A stretch of DNA of 64,000 nucleotides. Origin: Streptomyces canus. Its GTDB lineage: Bacteria; Actinomycetota; Actinomycetes; Streptomycetales; Streptomycetaceae. The position numbers were made by a program, and so were the translations under genes. Shown one piece after another: positions 16,425 to 24,790 of this stretch (positions within the stretch are counted from its first letter, which is position 1; each line of letters begins with the position of its first letter). The notes under the pieces were generated by a model that made no database searches, was not told the origin of the DNA, and was given only the letters and a program-made list of their open reading frames with translations. Where the stretch lies: the NCBI RefSeq assembly GCF_001514145.1, contig NZ_KQ948666.1, positions 322,279-386,278 on the forward strand, written 5' to 3'.

Positions 16425-18767
16425 ATGACCCCCGCCCCGTCCAGACGCGGTGTCCTCGCGCTGACCGCCGCACTCGCCGCGCTGCCCACCTTCACCGCGA
16501 CCGCGGCACCCCGGCGACCCGCTGACGCACCCGCCCTCGACGCCGACCCACGCCACCGGCTCCGGTGGCAGGCTCCCGCCGACGAACACTCGATGATCGA
16601 ACAGGGCCTGCCCGTCGGCAACGGCCGCCTCGGCGCCCTCGCGAGCAACGACCCCGGCCGCGAAGTCCTTCTCGTCACCGACGCCACCCTGTGGACCGGC
16701 GGCCTCAACGACACCCTCGACGCCGACGGCCAATTCCCCTACGGCCGCCAGGATTTCGGCTCCTTCACCCTGCTGGCCCGGCTCACCGTCGACATCCCCG
16801 ACCACGACCTGTCCGCCGTCTCCGGCTACCGCCGCACCCTCGACCTCGCCCAGGGCGTGAACGAAACGTCGTACGTCCGCTCCGGCGTGACCTACCGACG
16901 CCAGATCTTCGCCAGCCGGCCCGACGACGTCATCGTCCTGCACTTCGACCAGAGCGGAGAAGGCCGCTACACCGGCAGCATCACGCTGGAGGGAACCCAC
17001 GGCGAGGAGCCCGCGGTCTCCTTCGGCGCCGCCCTCCCGAACGGACTGAGATACGGGGCCGCGATCGCGGCGTACGGCTCCGGCGGCAGCGTCACCGTCG
17101 AAGGGACGCACATCGGCTTCACCGGGTGCAGGGAACTCACCGTCGTCCTGAGCGGGGGCACCAACTACACACCCGACGCCGCCGCGCACTTCCGCGACCC
17201 CTCCCTCGACCCGCAGCAGCTCGCACGCACCAAGGTCCGGACCGCCGCCCGTCACTCGGCGAACACCCTCCTCCGTACCCACACCGCCGACCATCACGCC
17301 CTGTTCGGGCAGTGGGACGTGTCGCTCGGCACCTCCTCCGCCGAGCAGCGCTCCCTCGACACCTGGGAGCGCCTGCGCGCACGCGCCCGGGACGGGGTGC
17401 CCGACCCGGAACTGGAGGCGCAGTACCTGCAGTTCGGCCGCTACCTGATGATCGCGGGATCACGCGGCAGCCTCCCGCTGGGCCTCCAGGGACTGTGGCT
17501 CGACGGCAACGACCCGGACTGGATGGGCGACTACCACACCGACATCAACATCCAGATGAACTACTGGGCGGCCGACCGGACCGGCCTGCCCCAGTGCTTC
17601 GACACGCTCACCGACTACTGCGTCGCCCAGCTCCCGTCCTGGACCGACCTCACCCGCAGGCTGTTCAACGACCCCCGCAACCGCTACCGCAACTCCACGG
17701 GGAAGAACGCCGGCTGGACGGTCGCCATCTCCACCAACCCCTTCGGCGGAGGCGGCTGGTGGTGGCATCCGGCGGGCAACGCCTGGCTGTGCAACTCCCT
17801 CTGGGAGCACTACGAGTTCACCGCCTCCCGCACCCATCTGGAGAAGATCTACCCCCTCCTGAAAGGCGCCTGCGAGTTCTGGGAGGCGCGGCTGCTGACC
17901 ACGACCCTCCCGGGCATCTCACGGGAGGTCCTGATCGCCGACAGCGACTGGTCGCCCGAGCACGGCCCGCTCGACGCCAAGGGCATCACCTACGCCCAGG
18001 AACTCGTCTGGACGCTGTTCGGCAACTACTGCGCGGCCGCGGCCGAGTTGAGGAAGGACGCGGAGTTCGCCGCCACGATCGCCGGCCTCCGCAAGCGCCT
18101 CCACCTCCCTCAAGTCAGCCCCACCACAGGCTGGCTGGAGGAGTGGATGTCCCCCGACAACCTCGGCGAGACCACCCACCGTCACCTGTCGCCGCTCGTC
18201 GGTCTCTTCCCCGGCGACCGCATCCGCCCCGACGGCTCCACCCCGGCCGACATCGTCGAGGGTGCCACCGCCCTGCTCACCGCACGCGGCATGGAGAGCT
18301 TCGGCTGGGCCAACGCCTGGCGCGGCCTGTGCTGGGCCCGCCTCAAGAACGCCGACAAGGCCTACCAGCTGGTGGTCAACAACCTCCGGCCCTCCACCGG
18401 AGGCAGCAACGGCACCGCCTTCAATCTCTTCGACATCTACCAGGTGGAACAGGGCCGCGGAATCTTTCAGATCGACGCGAATCTGGGTACCCCTGCGGCG
18501 ATGATCGAGATGCTGCTCTACTCCCGCCCCGGCCACCTGGAACTCCTGCCCGCACTGCCCGACGCCTGGGCCGCCTCCGGCTCCCTCACGGGAGCGCACG
18601 CACGCGGCGGCTTCGTCGTGGATCTACGCTGGCGTGATGGGAAACCGACCGAAGCACGGATCCGCAGCGCCGGAGGCCGTACCACGACGGTCGCGTACGC
18701 GGGAAGCTCCCGCACGGTGACACTCAAGCCGGGCGCCACGGTCACCCTGAAAGGCTTCGACCGATGA
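16425..18767 (+). CDS. Secreted GH95 alpha-L-fucosidase-type glycoside hydrolase
   Basis: A 780-residue exported enzyme. The N-terminus SRRGVLALTAALAALP is a twin-arginine type signal. The N-terminal beta domain opens with LRWQAPADEHSMIEQGLPVGNGRLGAL (in pieces), and the (alpha/alpha)6 catalytic domain carries LPLGLQGLW, DYHTDINIQMNYW and HPAGNAWLCNSLWEHYEF, all GH95 hallmarks. GH95 enzymes remove alpha-1,2-fucose by inversion; some act on alpha-L-galactose. Catalytic Asn/Asp positions appear in the QMNYW and HPAGNAW regions. It starts 20 bases after the GH27 stop and ends in an ATGA overlap with the SGNH gene, so the three form one operon. Confidence 0.88.
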   Translation: MTPAPSRRGVLALTAALAALPTFTATAAPRRPADAPALDADPRHRLRWQAPADEHSMIEQGLPVGNGRLGALASNDPGREVLLVTDATLWTGGLNDTLDADGQFPYGRQDFGSFTLLARLTVDIPDHDLSAVSGYRRTLDLAQGVNETSYVRSGVTYRRQIFASRPDDVIVLHFDQSGEGRYTGSITLEGTHGEEPAVSFGAALPNGLRYGAAIAAYGSGGSVTVEGTHIGFTGCRELTVVLSGGTNYTPDAAAHFRDPSLDPQQLARTKVRTAARHSANTLLRTHTADHHALFGQWDVSLGTSSAEQRSLDTWERLRARARDGVPDPELEAQYLQFGRYLMIAGSRGSLPLGLQGLWLDGNDPDWMGDYHTDINIQMNYWAADRTGLPQCFDTLTDYCVAQLPSWTDLTRRLFNDPRNRYRNSTGKNAGWTVAISTNPFGGGGWWWHPAGNAWLCNSLWEHYEFTASRTHLEKIYPLLKGACEFWEARLLTTTLPGISREVLIADSDWSPEHGPLDAKGITYAQELVWTLFGNYCAAAAELRKDAEFAATIAGLRKRLHLPQVSPTTGWLEEWMSPDNLGETTHRHLSPLVGLFPGDRIRPDGSTPADIVEGATALLTARGMESFGWANAWRGLCWARLKNADKAYQLVVNNLRPSTGGSNGTAFNLFDIYQVEQGRGIFQIDANLGTPAAMIEMLLYSRPGHLELLPALPDAWAASGSLTGAHARGGFVVDLRWRDGKPTEARIRSAGGRTTTVAYAGSSRTVTLKPGATVTLKGFDR

Positions 18768-19969
18768 GGCGTCGCACGGCCCGAGGGGCCCGGCTCCTCG
18801 CGGTCACGGTCGCGGCCGCCGCACTCCAGGCCACGCCCGCACCGGCCGCCGTCAGCCCGCCCGAGGGGGTGATCACCTGGGGCACGAGCGCCTACCCCAT
18901 CGGCGACTCGGCCGCCGACCGCGGCTACCGCATGGTCGTGCACACCAGCGTCGGCGGAAGCGAACCGCGCATCCGGCTCTCCAACGCGTTCGGCCACCAG
19001 CCGGTCACCTTCGACAGCGTCTACGCCGGTCTCCAGCTGAAGGACGCCGAGCTGGTGCGCGGCAGCAACCGGCGGCTCACCTTCGACGGGTCGTCCTCCG
19101 TCACCGTGGAACCCGGCAGCACGGTGTACAGCGACCCCTTGTCCGGCAGGCTGGCCGCCGGATCGAACCTGGTCGTCAGCCTCCACACCCCGGACGCAGC
19201 GGGCCCGGTCACCGGCCACTGGATGGCCCTGCAGACGTCCTACGCCACCCAGGGCGACCACACCGCCGAGGAGAGCGGCGCCCACTGGACCGAAGGCATC
19301 GGATCGTGGTTCTACCTCGACGCGGTCTCGGTGCGGACGCCCGCGGCCACCGGTGCCGTGGTCGCACTCGGCGACTCCATCACCGACGGATGGCAGTCCA
19401 CCAGTGACCACAACCGCCGCTGGCCCGACTACCTCGCCCGCCGCCTCCAGAAGGCACACACCACGGTCAAGGGCGTGGCCAACGAGGGGATCTCCGGCAA
19501 CAAGGTGCTGGCCGACGGCGCCGGGCCGAGCGCCCTGAACCGGCTGGACCGGGACGTCCTCTCCCAGCCGGGCGTGCACACCGTGTTCCTCTTCGAGGGG
19601 GTCAACGACCTCAAGGCCCACACCGGCGTCACCGCACCGGACCTGATCGCCGGCTACCGCGAGATCGTCGACCGGTCCCACGACGCCGGAAAGTGCGTGG
19701 TCGTCTCCACCATCGCCCCCTTCAAGGGCTGGCCGGAATGGGATCCGGCCGCCGAGGCCGTACGACAGGAGGTCAACGACTTCATCAGGAGCCACGGCGA
19801 CGAGTTCGACGCGGTCACCGACTTCGACCGCGTCCTGCGCAGCCCCTACGACCCCGAGCGGATGCTGCCCGTCTTCGACGGCGGGGACCACATCCATCCC
19901 AACGACAAGGGCATGCAGGCGATGGCGGACTCCGTCGACCTGAACAGCCTGGACTGCGCACGCCACTGA
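18764..19969 (+). CDS. Secreted SGNH/GDSL hydrolase
   Basis: A 401-residue exported esterase-type enzyme with a signal peptide (cleavage after PAPAA near residue 29). An N-terminal beta-rich domain (about 30-190) precedes the SGNH domain, with block I VVALGDSITDG (Ser about residue 205), the block II Gly in GISGNKV, block III GVNDL, and block V GDHIHPND (Asp/His). It overlaps the GH95 stop by four bases (ATGA). In this setting it is most plausibly a carbohydrate esterase that removes acyl groups from plant glycans so that GH27 and GH95 can act; a lipase role is less likely. Confidence 0.85.
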   Translation: MRRRTARGARLLAVTVAAAALQATPAPAAVSPPEGVITWGTSAYPIGDSAADRGYRMVVHTSVGGSEPRIRLSNAFGHQPVTFDSVYAGLQLKDAELVRGSNRRLTFDGSSSVTVEPGSTVYSDPLSGRLAAGSNLVVSLHTPDAAGPVTGHWMALQTSYATQGDHTAEESGAHWTEGIGSWFYLDAVSVRTPAATGAVVALGDSITDGWQSTSDHNRRWPDYLARRLQKAHTTVKGVANEGISGNKVLADGAGPSALNRLDRDVLSQPGVHTVFLFEGVNDLKAHTGVTAPDLIAGYREIVDRSHDAGKCVVVSTIAPFKGWPEWDPAAEAVRQEVNDFIRSHGDEFDAVTDFDRVLRSPYDPERMLPVFDGGDHIHPNDKGMQAMADSVDLNSLDCARH

Positions 19970-19976
19970 GGCAGCG

Positions 19977-22922
19977 TCAGCCGCGGGCCGTCGTCTCCGG
20001 GGCGATCAACCCCTTGCGGTAGGCGACGGCCACGGCCTCGGTGCGGCTCGCCGCGCCCAGCTTGGCCAGGATGTTGGAGACGTGCACACTCGCCGTCTTG
20101 CCGGTGATGAACAGCTCCTCGCCGATCTGGCGGTTGCTGCGCCCCCGGGCGAGCAGCCGCAGCACGTCCTGCTCACGGGCAGTGAGCACCGACGCGGTGG
20201 GCGGAGCCTCGGCGAGCCGGCCGCGCCGGATCAGCTCGTCGACCTGCTCGAGCAGCACCGTGGCGCCGAGCCGGGCGAACACCTCACGAGCGGCACGCGC
20301 CTCGGACTCGGCTTCCACACGCCGGTCGGCGGCGAGCAGGGCCTCGGCGTACCGCAGCCTGCAGCGCGCCGGTTCGTACACGTCACCGAAGTCGAACGCG
20401 GCGACCGCCCTCGCCCAGGCCTCCGGATCCGGCCCCGACCGGGCCCGTGTCCACTCCGCCTCGGCCCGCGCCAGCCAGGCCTGTCCCTCCGGACCCTGCG
20501 GTATCCCGCGCTCGCCGTGCGCGGCGGTGGTCCTGGCCAGTTCGACCAGCTCGGTCGCGGTCTCCGCCCAGCGACGCGCCCCGGCCTGGTCCCCCTTGCG
20601 GCGCAGATCGTCGGCCCGGTCGGCGACCGCGGACAACGCGAGGGTGGCCAGCCGGACGGTGACGTGAGGAAGCGCGCCCGTGTCGTCCGTCAGCGCCGAG
20701 ACGGTGGACCGCATCCGCTGTACGGCGTCCTCCGCATCGCCCCGCAGCGCCGCCGCGTCGGTCAGCGCGATGCCCGCGACAAGCGTGGCCATCCAGTCGA
20801 AGGGCCCCTCCAGCAGGGCCCGCGCCCGGTCGGTGGCCCTGCGGTCGCCGCGCGCGAGCCCGACGTACAGCGCGGGCGCCATCGTGTACCCGCCGGCCGC
20901 GGGCAGCACGTCGGCATCGGCGTGGGCCGCCCGGACACAGTCGTCCCAGCGGCCCAGCGTGTACAGCACCAGCAGCTGCAGGTAGCGCATCTCCATCGGA
21001 TACGGCGACGACAGCAGCCCGGCGCGACGGGCACGGTCCAGCCCTTCGGTGAGCCAGGGCAGACACTCGTCCAGGTGCCCGGACTCGAAGCAGCCGACGG
21101 CGAGATTGAACAGCGCGCGCATCTCCACGGGGGTGCTGCCCGCCCGCCGGGCCAGCTCCCGGGCCTGGCGCAGCCGCTCCCGCCCCGCCTTCGTGCGGCG
21201 GCCGCCGCCTTCGAGGACGGCCAGGGAGATCAGCAGATCCGCCTGGGCGTCCGGTACGCCCAACTGCTCGGCGGTGCCGAGGGCCTGCCGGGCGACCCGC
21301 AGCGCGACCTCGTTCTCCCCGACGTGCCGGGCCGCCATCACATGGGTGGCCGCGGCCCACACCCAGGTACGGGACGGGGGATCGGCGGGGATCATGGCGA
21401 GCGCCTCGCTGCTGTAGGCGAAGGCCGCGGTGAGGTTGTCGACGCTCATCAGGTTCCCGGCGAGCGTGTAGCGTACCCGGGCGGCGAGTTCGGAGTCCGC
21501 CTCCTGGCCGACACCGGCGAGCGCGGCGCGCGTGAGCGAGACCGCCCGGTGCAGTTCGCCGGTGTGCGCGGCCGCCGCCGAGGCCCGCAGCATGAGCCGT
21601 ACCAGGCCGACCCCCTCACCCGAGGGGCGCGCCGTCGGCTCCACCGCCGACCACAGGTCGAGGGCCGCCTCCAGATGCCGTAGCTCCTCGGCGGGCGCCC
21701 CCACCCGCTGGGCGTGGTCCGCGGCCTCCAGCGAGGCGGCGAGCGCCTCGGCCAGGTCATGGCTCTCGCGGTAGTGGTGGGCCCGCTCCGCCGCGCTCTC
21801 GGCCCGATGCCCGCGCCCGTCGAGCAGCCGGGCGAACGCCCCATGCAGCCGCGCCCGCTCGCCCGGCAGCAGATCGGCGTACACGGCCTCACGAGCGAGG
21901 GCATGCCGGAACGTGTACGTGTCCCCCTCGCCGGGCACCAGCAGCTGTCGCCCGATGGCCTCCCGCAGCGCCGTTTCCAGCTCTTCCTCGGGCAGTCGTA
22001 CGGCATCCCGCAGCAGGTCGTGCTCGACGCGCCGCCCGGCGACGGCGGCGGTGCGCAGCATCTGCTGAGCGGTGTCGGACAGCTGCTCGAACCGAATCAG
22101 CAGCACGTCGGCGAGCCCACTGGGCACCCCGCCGTCCCCGCTCCCCGTGGCGGCGAGCAACTCCTCGGCATAGAACGCGTTGCCCTCGGCCCGCTCGACG
22201 ATCCGCCGCACGGTGTGGTCGGGCAGCGGCCCCTCCCGCAGAGACCGCACCAGCCGGGCCACCTCGCCGTCGGCCATCGGCCGCAACTCCAGCCGCTCGA
22301 CCCCGGGCAGCCGCACCAGCTCGGCGAGCAGCGGACGCAACGGATGCCGCCGGTGCAGATCATCCGCACGGTACGAAGCGAGAACGGCCAGCCGGTGCGT
22401 GGGCGTCCCACCCGCCGACCGCTGGAGGATCCCCCGGCTGAGCAGGAACCGCAGCAGATCGCGGGACGACTGATCGGCCCAGTGCAGATCCTCCAGGACG
22501 AGCAGCAGGGGAGCGATGTCCGAGAGATCGGCGAGCAGCCCGGCGATCCCCTCGAACAACCGAAGCCGCCCACCGGAGTCGCCGACAGCGCCGCCGCCCA
22601 GCAGTCGTCCCACCGCCGGATACGCGGCGAGGGCATCGGCGAACCGCGCGTCCTGGGCGAGCGCTCCCAGGACCTCGGTGAACGGCAGATACGGCAGGCC
22701 GACGTCACCGAGATCGACACAGTGCCCGGTGAGCACGGTCATCCCGGCCGTCGCGGCCCGCCCCGTGACCTCGTCCAGCAGCCGTGTCTTGCCGACCCCG
22801 GCGTCCCCGGCGACGAGGACTGCCCGAGCCTCCCCGCTGCGGGCACGCTCCAGCACACCTGAGAGCCGGGTCAGTTCGTCTTCCCGGCCGATGAGAGGCG
22901 TACTGATGGAGATCTGCGACAC
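19977..22922 (-). CDS. LuxR-family large ATP-binding regulator (LAL)
   Basis: A 981-residue transcription activator. It has an N-terminal AAA-type ATPase with Walker A GDAGVGKT (39-46) and Walker B LLLVLEDLHWAD (about 140-152), a long TPR-rich middle, and a C-terminal LuxR helix-turn-helix (about 915-975, LTAREQDVLRLLARGRSNRQIGEEL). LAL proteins respond to ligands such as maltotriose or antibiotics and activate nearby operons. It is convergent with the SGNH gene, with eight bases between stops, so it is not obviously linked to the glycan locus. The ligand is unknown. Confidence 0.92.
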   Translation of the reverse strand: MSQISISTPLIGREDELTRLSGVLERARSGEARAVLVAGDAGVGKTRLLDEVTGRAATAGMTVLTGHCVDLGDVGLPYLPFTEVLGALAQDARFADALAAYPAVGRLLGGGAVGDSGGRLRLFEGIAGLLADLSDIAPLLLVLEDLHWADQSSRDLLRFLLSRGILQRSAGGTPTHRLAVLASYRADDLHRRHPLRPLLAELVRLPGVERLELRPMADGEVARLVRSLREGPLPDHTVRRIVERAEGNAFYAEELLAATGSGDGGVPSGLADVLLIRFEQLSDTAQQMLRTAAVAGRRVEHDLLRDAVRLPEEELETALREAIGRQLLVPGEGDTYTFRHALAREAVYADLLPGERARLHGAFARLLDGRGHRAESAAERAHHYRESHDLAEALAASLEAADHAQRVGAPAEELRHLEAALDLWSAVEPTARPSGEGVGLVRLMLRASAAAAHTGELHRAVSLTRAALAGVGQEADSELAARVRYTLAGNLMSVDNLTAAFAYSSEALAMIPADPPSRTWVWAAATHVMAARHVGENEVALRVARQALGTAEQLGVPDAQADLLISLAVLEGGGRRTKAGRERLRQARELARRAGSTPVEMRALFNLAVGCFESGHLDECLPWLTEGLDRARRAGLLSSPYPMEMRYLQLLVLYTLGRWDDCVRAAHADADVLPAAGGYTMAPALYVGLARGDRRATDRARALLEGPFDWMATLVAGIALTDAAALRGDAEDAVQRMRSTVSALTDDTGALPHVTVRLATLALSAVADRADDLRRKGDQAGARRWAETATELVELARTTAAHGERGIPQGPEGQAWLARAEAEWTRARSGPDPEAWARAVAAFDFGDVYEPARCRLRYAEALLAADRRVEAESEARAAREVFARLGATVLLEQVDELIRRGRLAEAPPTASVLTAREQDVLRLLARGRSNRQIGEELFITGKTASVHVSNILAKLGAASRTEAVAVAYRKGLIAPETTARG

Positions 22923-22982
22923 GAATACATCCTGGCACTTGCCTCTGACAGGGGCTTGACCGACCTCAGGGGCGCGGGGAAC

Positions 22983-23336
22983 TCATCTGCGCAACGTTCG
23001 GGCCCAATCCGCCGGCACCCGCCCCTCCGGCCCAGGAGCCGGCTGACCCTCCGGATGACTCCCCGGCGCCGCGAGCTCGGGCCCCGCCTCGAACATCTCA
23101 CTCGTCTCGAAGTTCCAGAACCACTCCTCACCCGGCTCGAAACTCTGCACCAGGGGATGCCCCGAGTCCCGGAAATGCCCGGTCGCGTGCTGCCCGGGCG
23201 AGGAGTCACAGCACCCCACGTGCCCGCACTGCGCACACCGCCGCAGATGGAACCACCATCCGCCCGCCGCGTCGCACTCCACGCACCCGTCCCCGCTGGG
23301 CGGCACACTCGGGTCGAGCCCCTTGATGTCGGTCAT
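22983..23336 (-). CDS. UBP-type zinc-finger protein
   Basis: A 117-residue protein with a zinc finger of the UBP (ZnF-UBP) type. Cys/His ligands are visible in GCVECDAAGGWWFHLRRCAQ, CGHVGCCDSSPGQHATGH and the following FRDSGHPLVQSFE. The eukaryotic version binds the ubiquitin C-terminal diglycine, but bacterial members have unknown ligands. The start ATG overlaps the stop of the histidine kinase (ATGA, 23333-23336). It is the last gene of the three-gene operon beginning with the REC-TrxR-like fusion, suggesting a role in the same signalling or redox process. The C-terminus is Pro/Glu-rich and unstructured. Confidence 0.85.
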   Translation of the reverse strand: MTDIKGLDPSVPPSGDGCVECDAAGGWWFHLRRCAQCGHVGCCDSSPGQHATGHFRDSGHPLVQSFEPGEEWFWNFETSEMFEAGPELAAPGSHPEGQPAPGPEGRVPADWARTLRR

Positions 23337-24790
23337 TCCGGCTCCTCGGTCGTGTCGTTGTCCGCGGCGGTCAGCGGAAGCAGCACCTGGAAGCGGGTGT
23401 CGCCCGGTGACGACTCCACCTGAAGCGACCCGTGGTGCTTGTTGACCACGATCCGCCAGGAGATGTCGAGCCCGAGCCCCGTCCCCTCGCCCACGGGCTT
23501 GGTGGTGAAGAAGGGATCGAAGATACGCCCGCGGATGTCCGGCGGCACCCCGGGCCCGGTGTCCCGGAACTCCACCAGCAGCCGGTCGTTGTCGAGCGCG
23601 GTCCGGACGGTCAACGTCCCGTCCCCGCCGACGGTGTTGATGGCCTGCACCGCGTTGTCGATCAGGTTCGTCCACACCTGGTTGAGTTCGGCGGGGTAGG
23701 CCGGGATCCTCGGCAGCGTCCGGTCGTACTCCTTGACCACCTTGATCTGCTGCCCGATCTTCCCGGACAGCATCAGCAGCGTGCTGTCGAGGAGTTCGTG
23801 TACGTCGGCCACCTGATACGGCGCCCGGTCCAGCTGGGAGTACTGCTTCGCCGCGTCGACGAGATGCGAGATACGGGCCGTGGAGTCGTTGATCTCGTCC
23901 ATCAACAGCTCGGTCTCGACGGTGTAGTTGAGCCAGCCGATCGCGTTCGGCAGGATCTCCTCGTCCACGGCCGCCGCGATCTGGTCCAGCCAGTCCACGT
24001 CGAGGCCCGCCTGCACGAAGGTGGGGGCGATCCGCCAGCCCTCCTGGATGCCGTGGTCGTCGAGCCAGTCGCTGAGCGCGTCCTCCCGGTCCGAGGCCTC
24101 CAGCGGGCTCAGCACAGGCGCCTTGGCCACCCGTTCGGCCGTGCGCTCCTGGATGTCGATGAGGTTCGCCATCACCTCGGGGCTGTAGGAGCCCTGCGCG
24201 ATGACGGCGAGCTTGTGGCGCATCTTGCCGACCCGCTCGCGCAGCGTCGCCGTGGCCCGCACGGCCGCCGCCGCCGGGTTGTTGAGCTCGTGCGTGAGAC
24301 CGGCGGACAACGAGCCGAGCGCCAGCAGCCGTTCCCGCTGCCCGATGGCCCGCTGGGTGTTCTTCGAACCGAAGAAGAGCCCCTCCAGCAGATGGACCGC
24401 CATCGGGAACCATTCCTGCATGAAGGCCGAGAACGCCTCCGCGGGCAGCACGAAGAACCGCGAAGGCTCCGTCACCCGCATGGAGTTGTTGTAGGTCTGC
24501 CGCACCCGGTCCCCGAGATAGGCCTGCATGGACCCCGCGTACACCCCGCGCTGCGAGGTGCGGCTGACCTCCACGTCGTCGCCGCCGACCCGGCGGGAGA
24601 GGACGACTGTGCCCTCGACCATCACGTAGAAGCAGGTGGCGGGTTCACCCTCGGTGTACACCGGACCGGGTTCGAACCGCTCCACCCGGCCCGCGGCGCA
24701 CAGCTGACCGAGCTGCTCGGGGGACAGCTTCTCGAACAGGAACAGCGATCCGATCTCCCCGGGACTGCACGGCATCAACTGCCCGCTCAT
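23333..24790 (-). CDS. Cyclic nucleotide-binding-domain histidine kinase
   Basis: A 485-residue soluble sensor kinase. Residues about 15-125 are a Crp-type cyclic nucleotide-binding domain (GPVYTEGEPATCFYVMVEG, SRFFVLPAEAF). The dimerisation/phosphoacceptor box follows with His167 in LSAGLTHELNNPAAAA. A long helical insert of about 150 residues then leads to the ATPase domain with N box NLIDNAVQAI, G1 DTGPGVPPDI and G2 GEGTGLGLDI. No membrane segments are seen, so the input is cytoplasmic. It overlaps the REC-TrxR-like gene upstream and the zinc-finger gene downstream by four bases each. The REC domain encoded next door is its likely partner. The nucleotide ligand is not known. Confidence 0.9.
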   Translation of the reverse strand: MSGQLMPCSPGEIGSLFLFEKLSPEQLGQLCAAGRVERFEPGPVYTEGEPATCFYVMVEGTVVLSRRVGGDDVEVSRTSQRGVYAGSMQAYLGDRVRQTYNNSMRVTEPSRFFVLPAEAFSAFMQEWFPMAVHLLEGLFFGSKNTQRAIGQRERLLALGSLSAGLTHELNNPAAAAVRATATLRERVGKMRHKLAVIAQGSYSPEVMANLIDIQERTAERVAKAPVLSPLEASDREDALSDWLDDHGIQEGWRIAPTFVQAGLDVDWLDQIAAAVDEEILPNAIGWLNYTVETELLMDEINDSTARISHLVDAAKQYSQLDRAPYQVADVHELLDSTLLMLSGKIGQQIKVVKEYDRTLPRIPAYPAELNQVWTNLIDNAVQAINTVGGDGTLTVRTALDNDRLLVEFRDTGPGVPPDIRGRIFDPFFTTKPVGEGTGLGLDISWRIVVNKHHGSLQVESSPGDTRFQVLLPLTAADNDTTEEPE

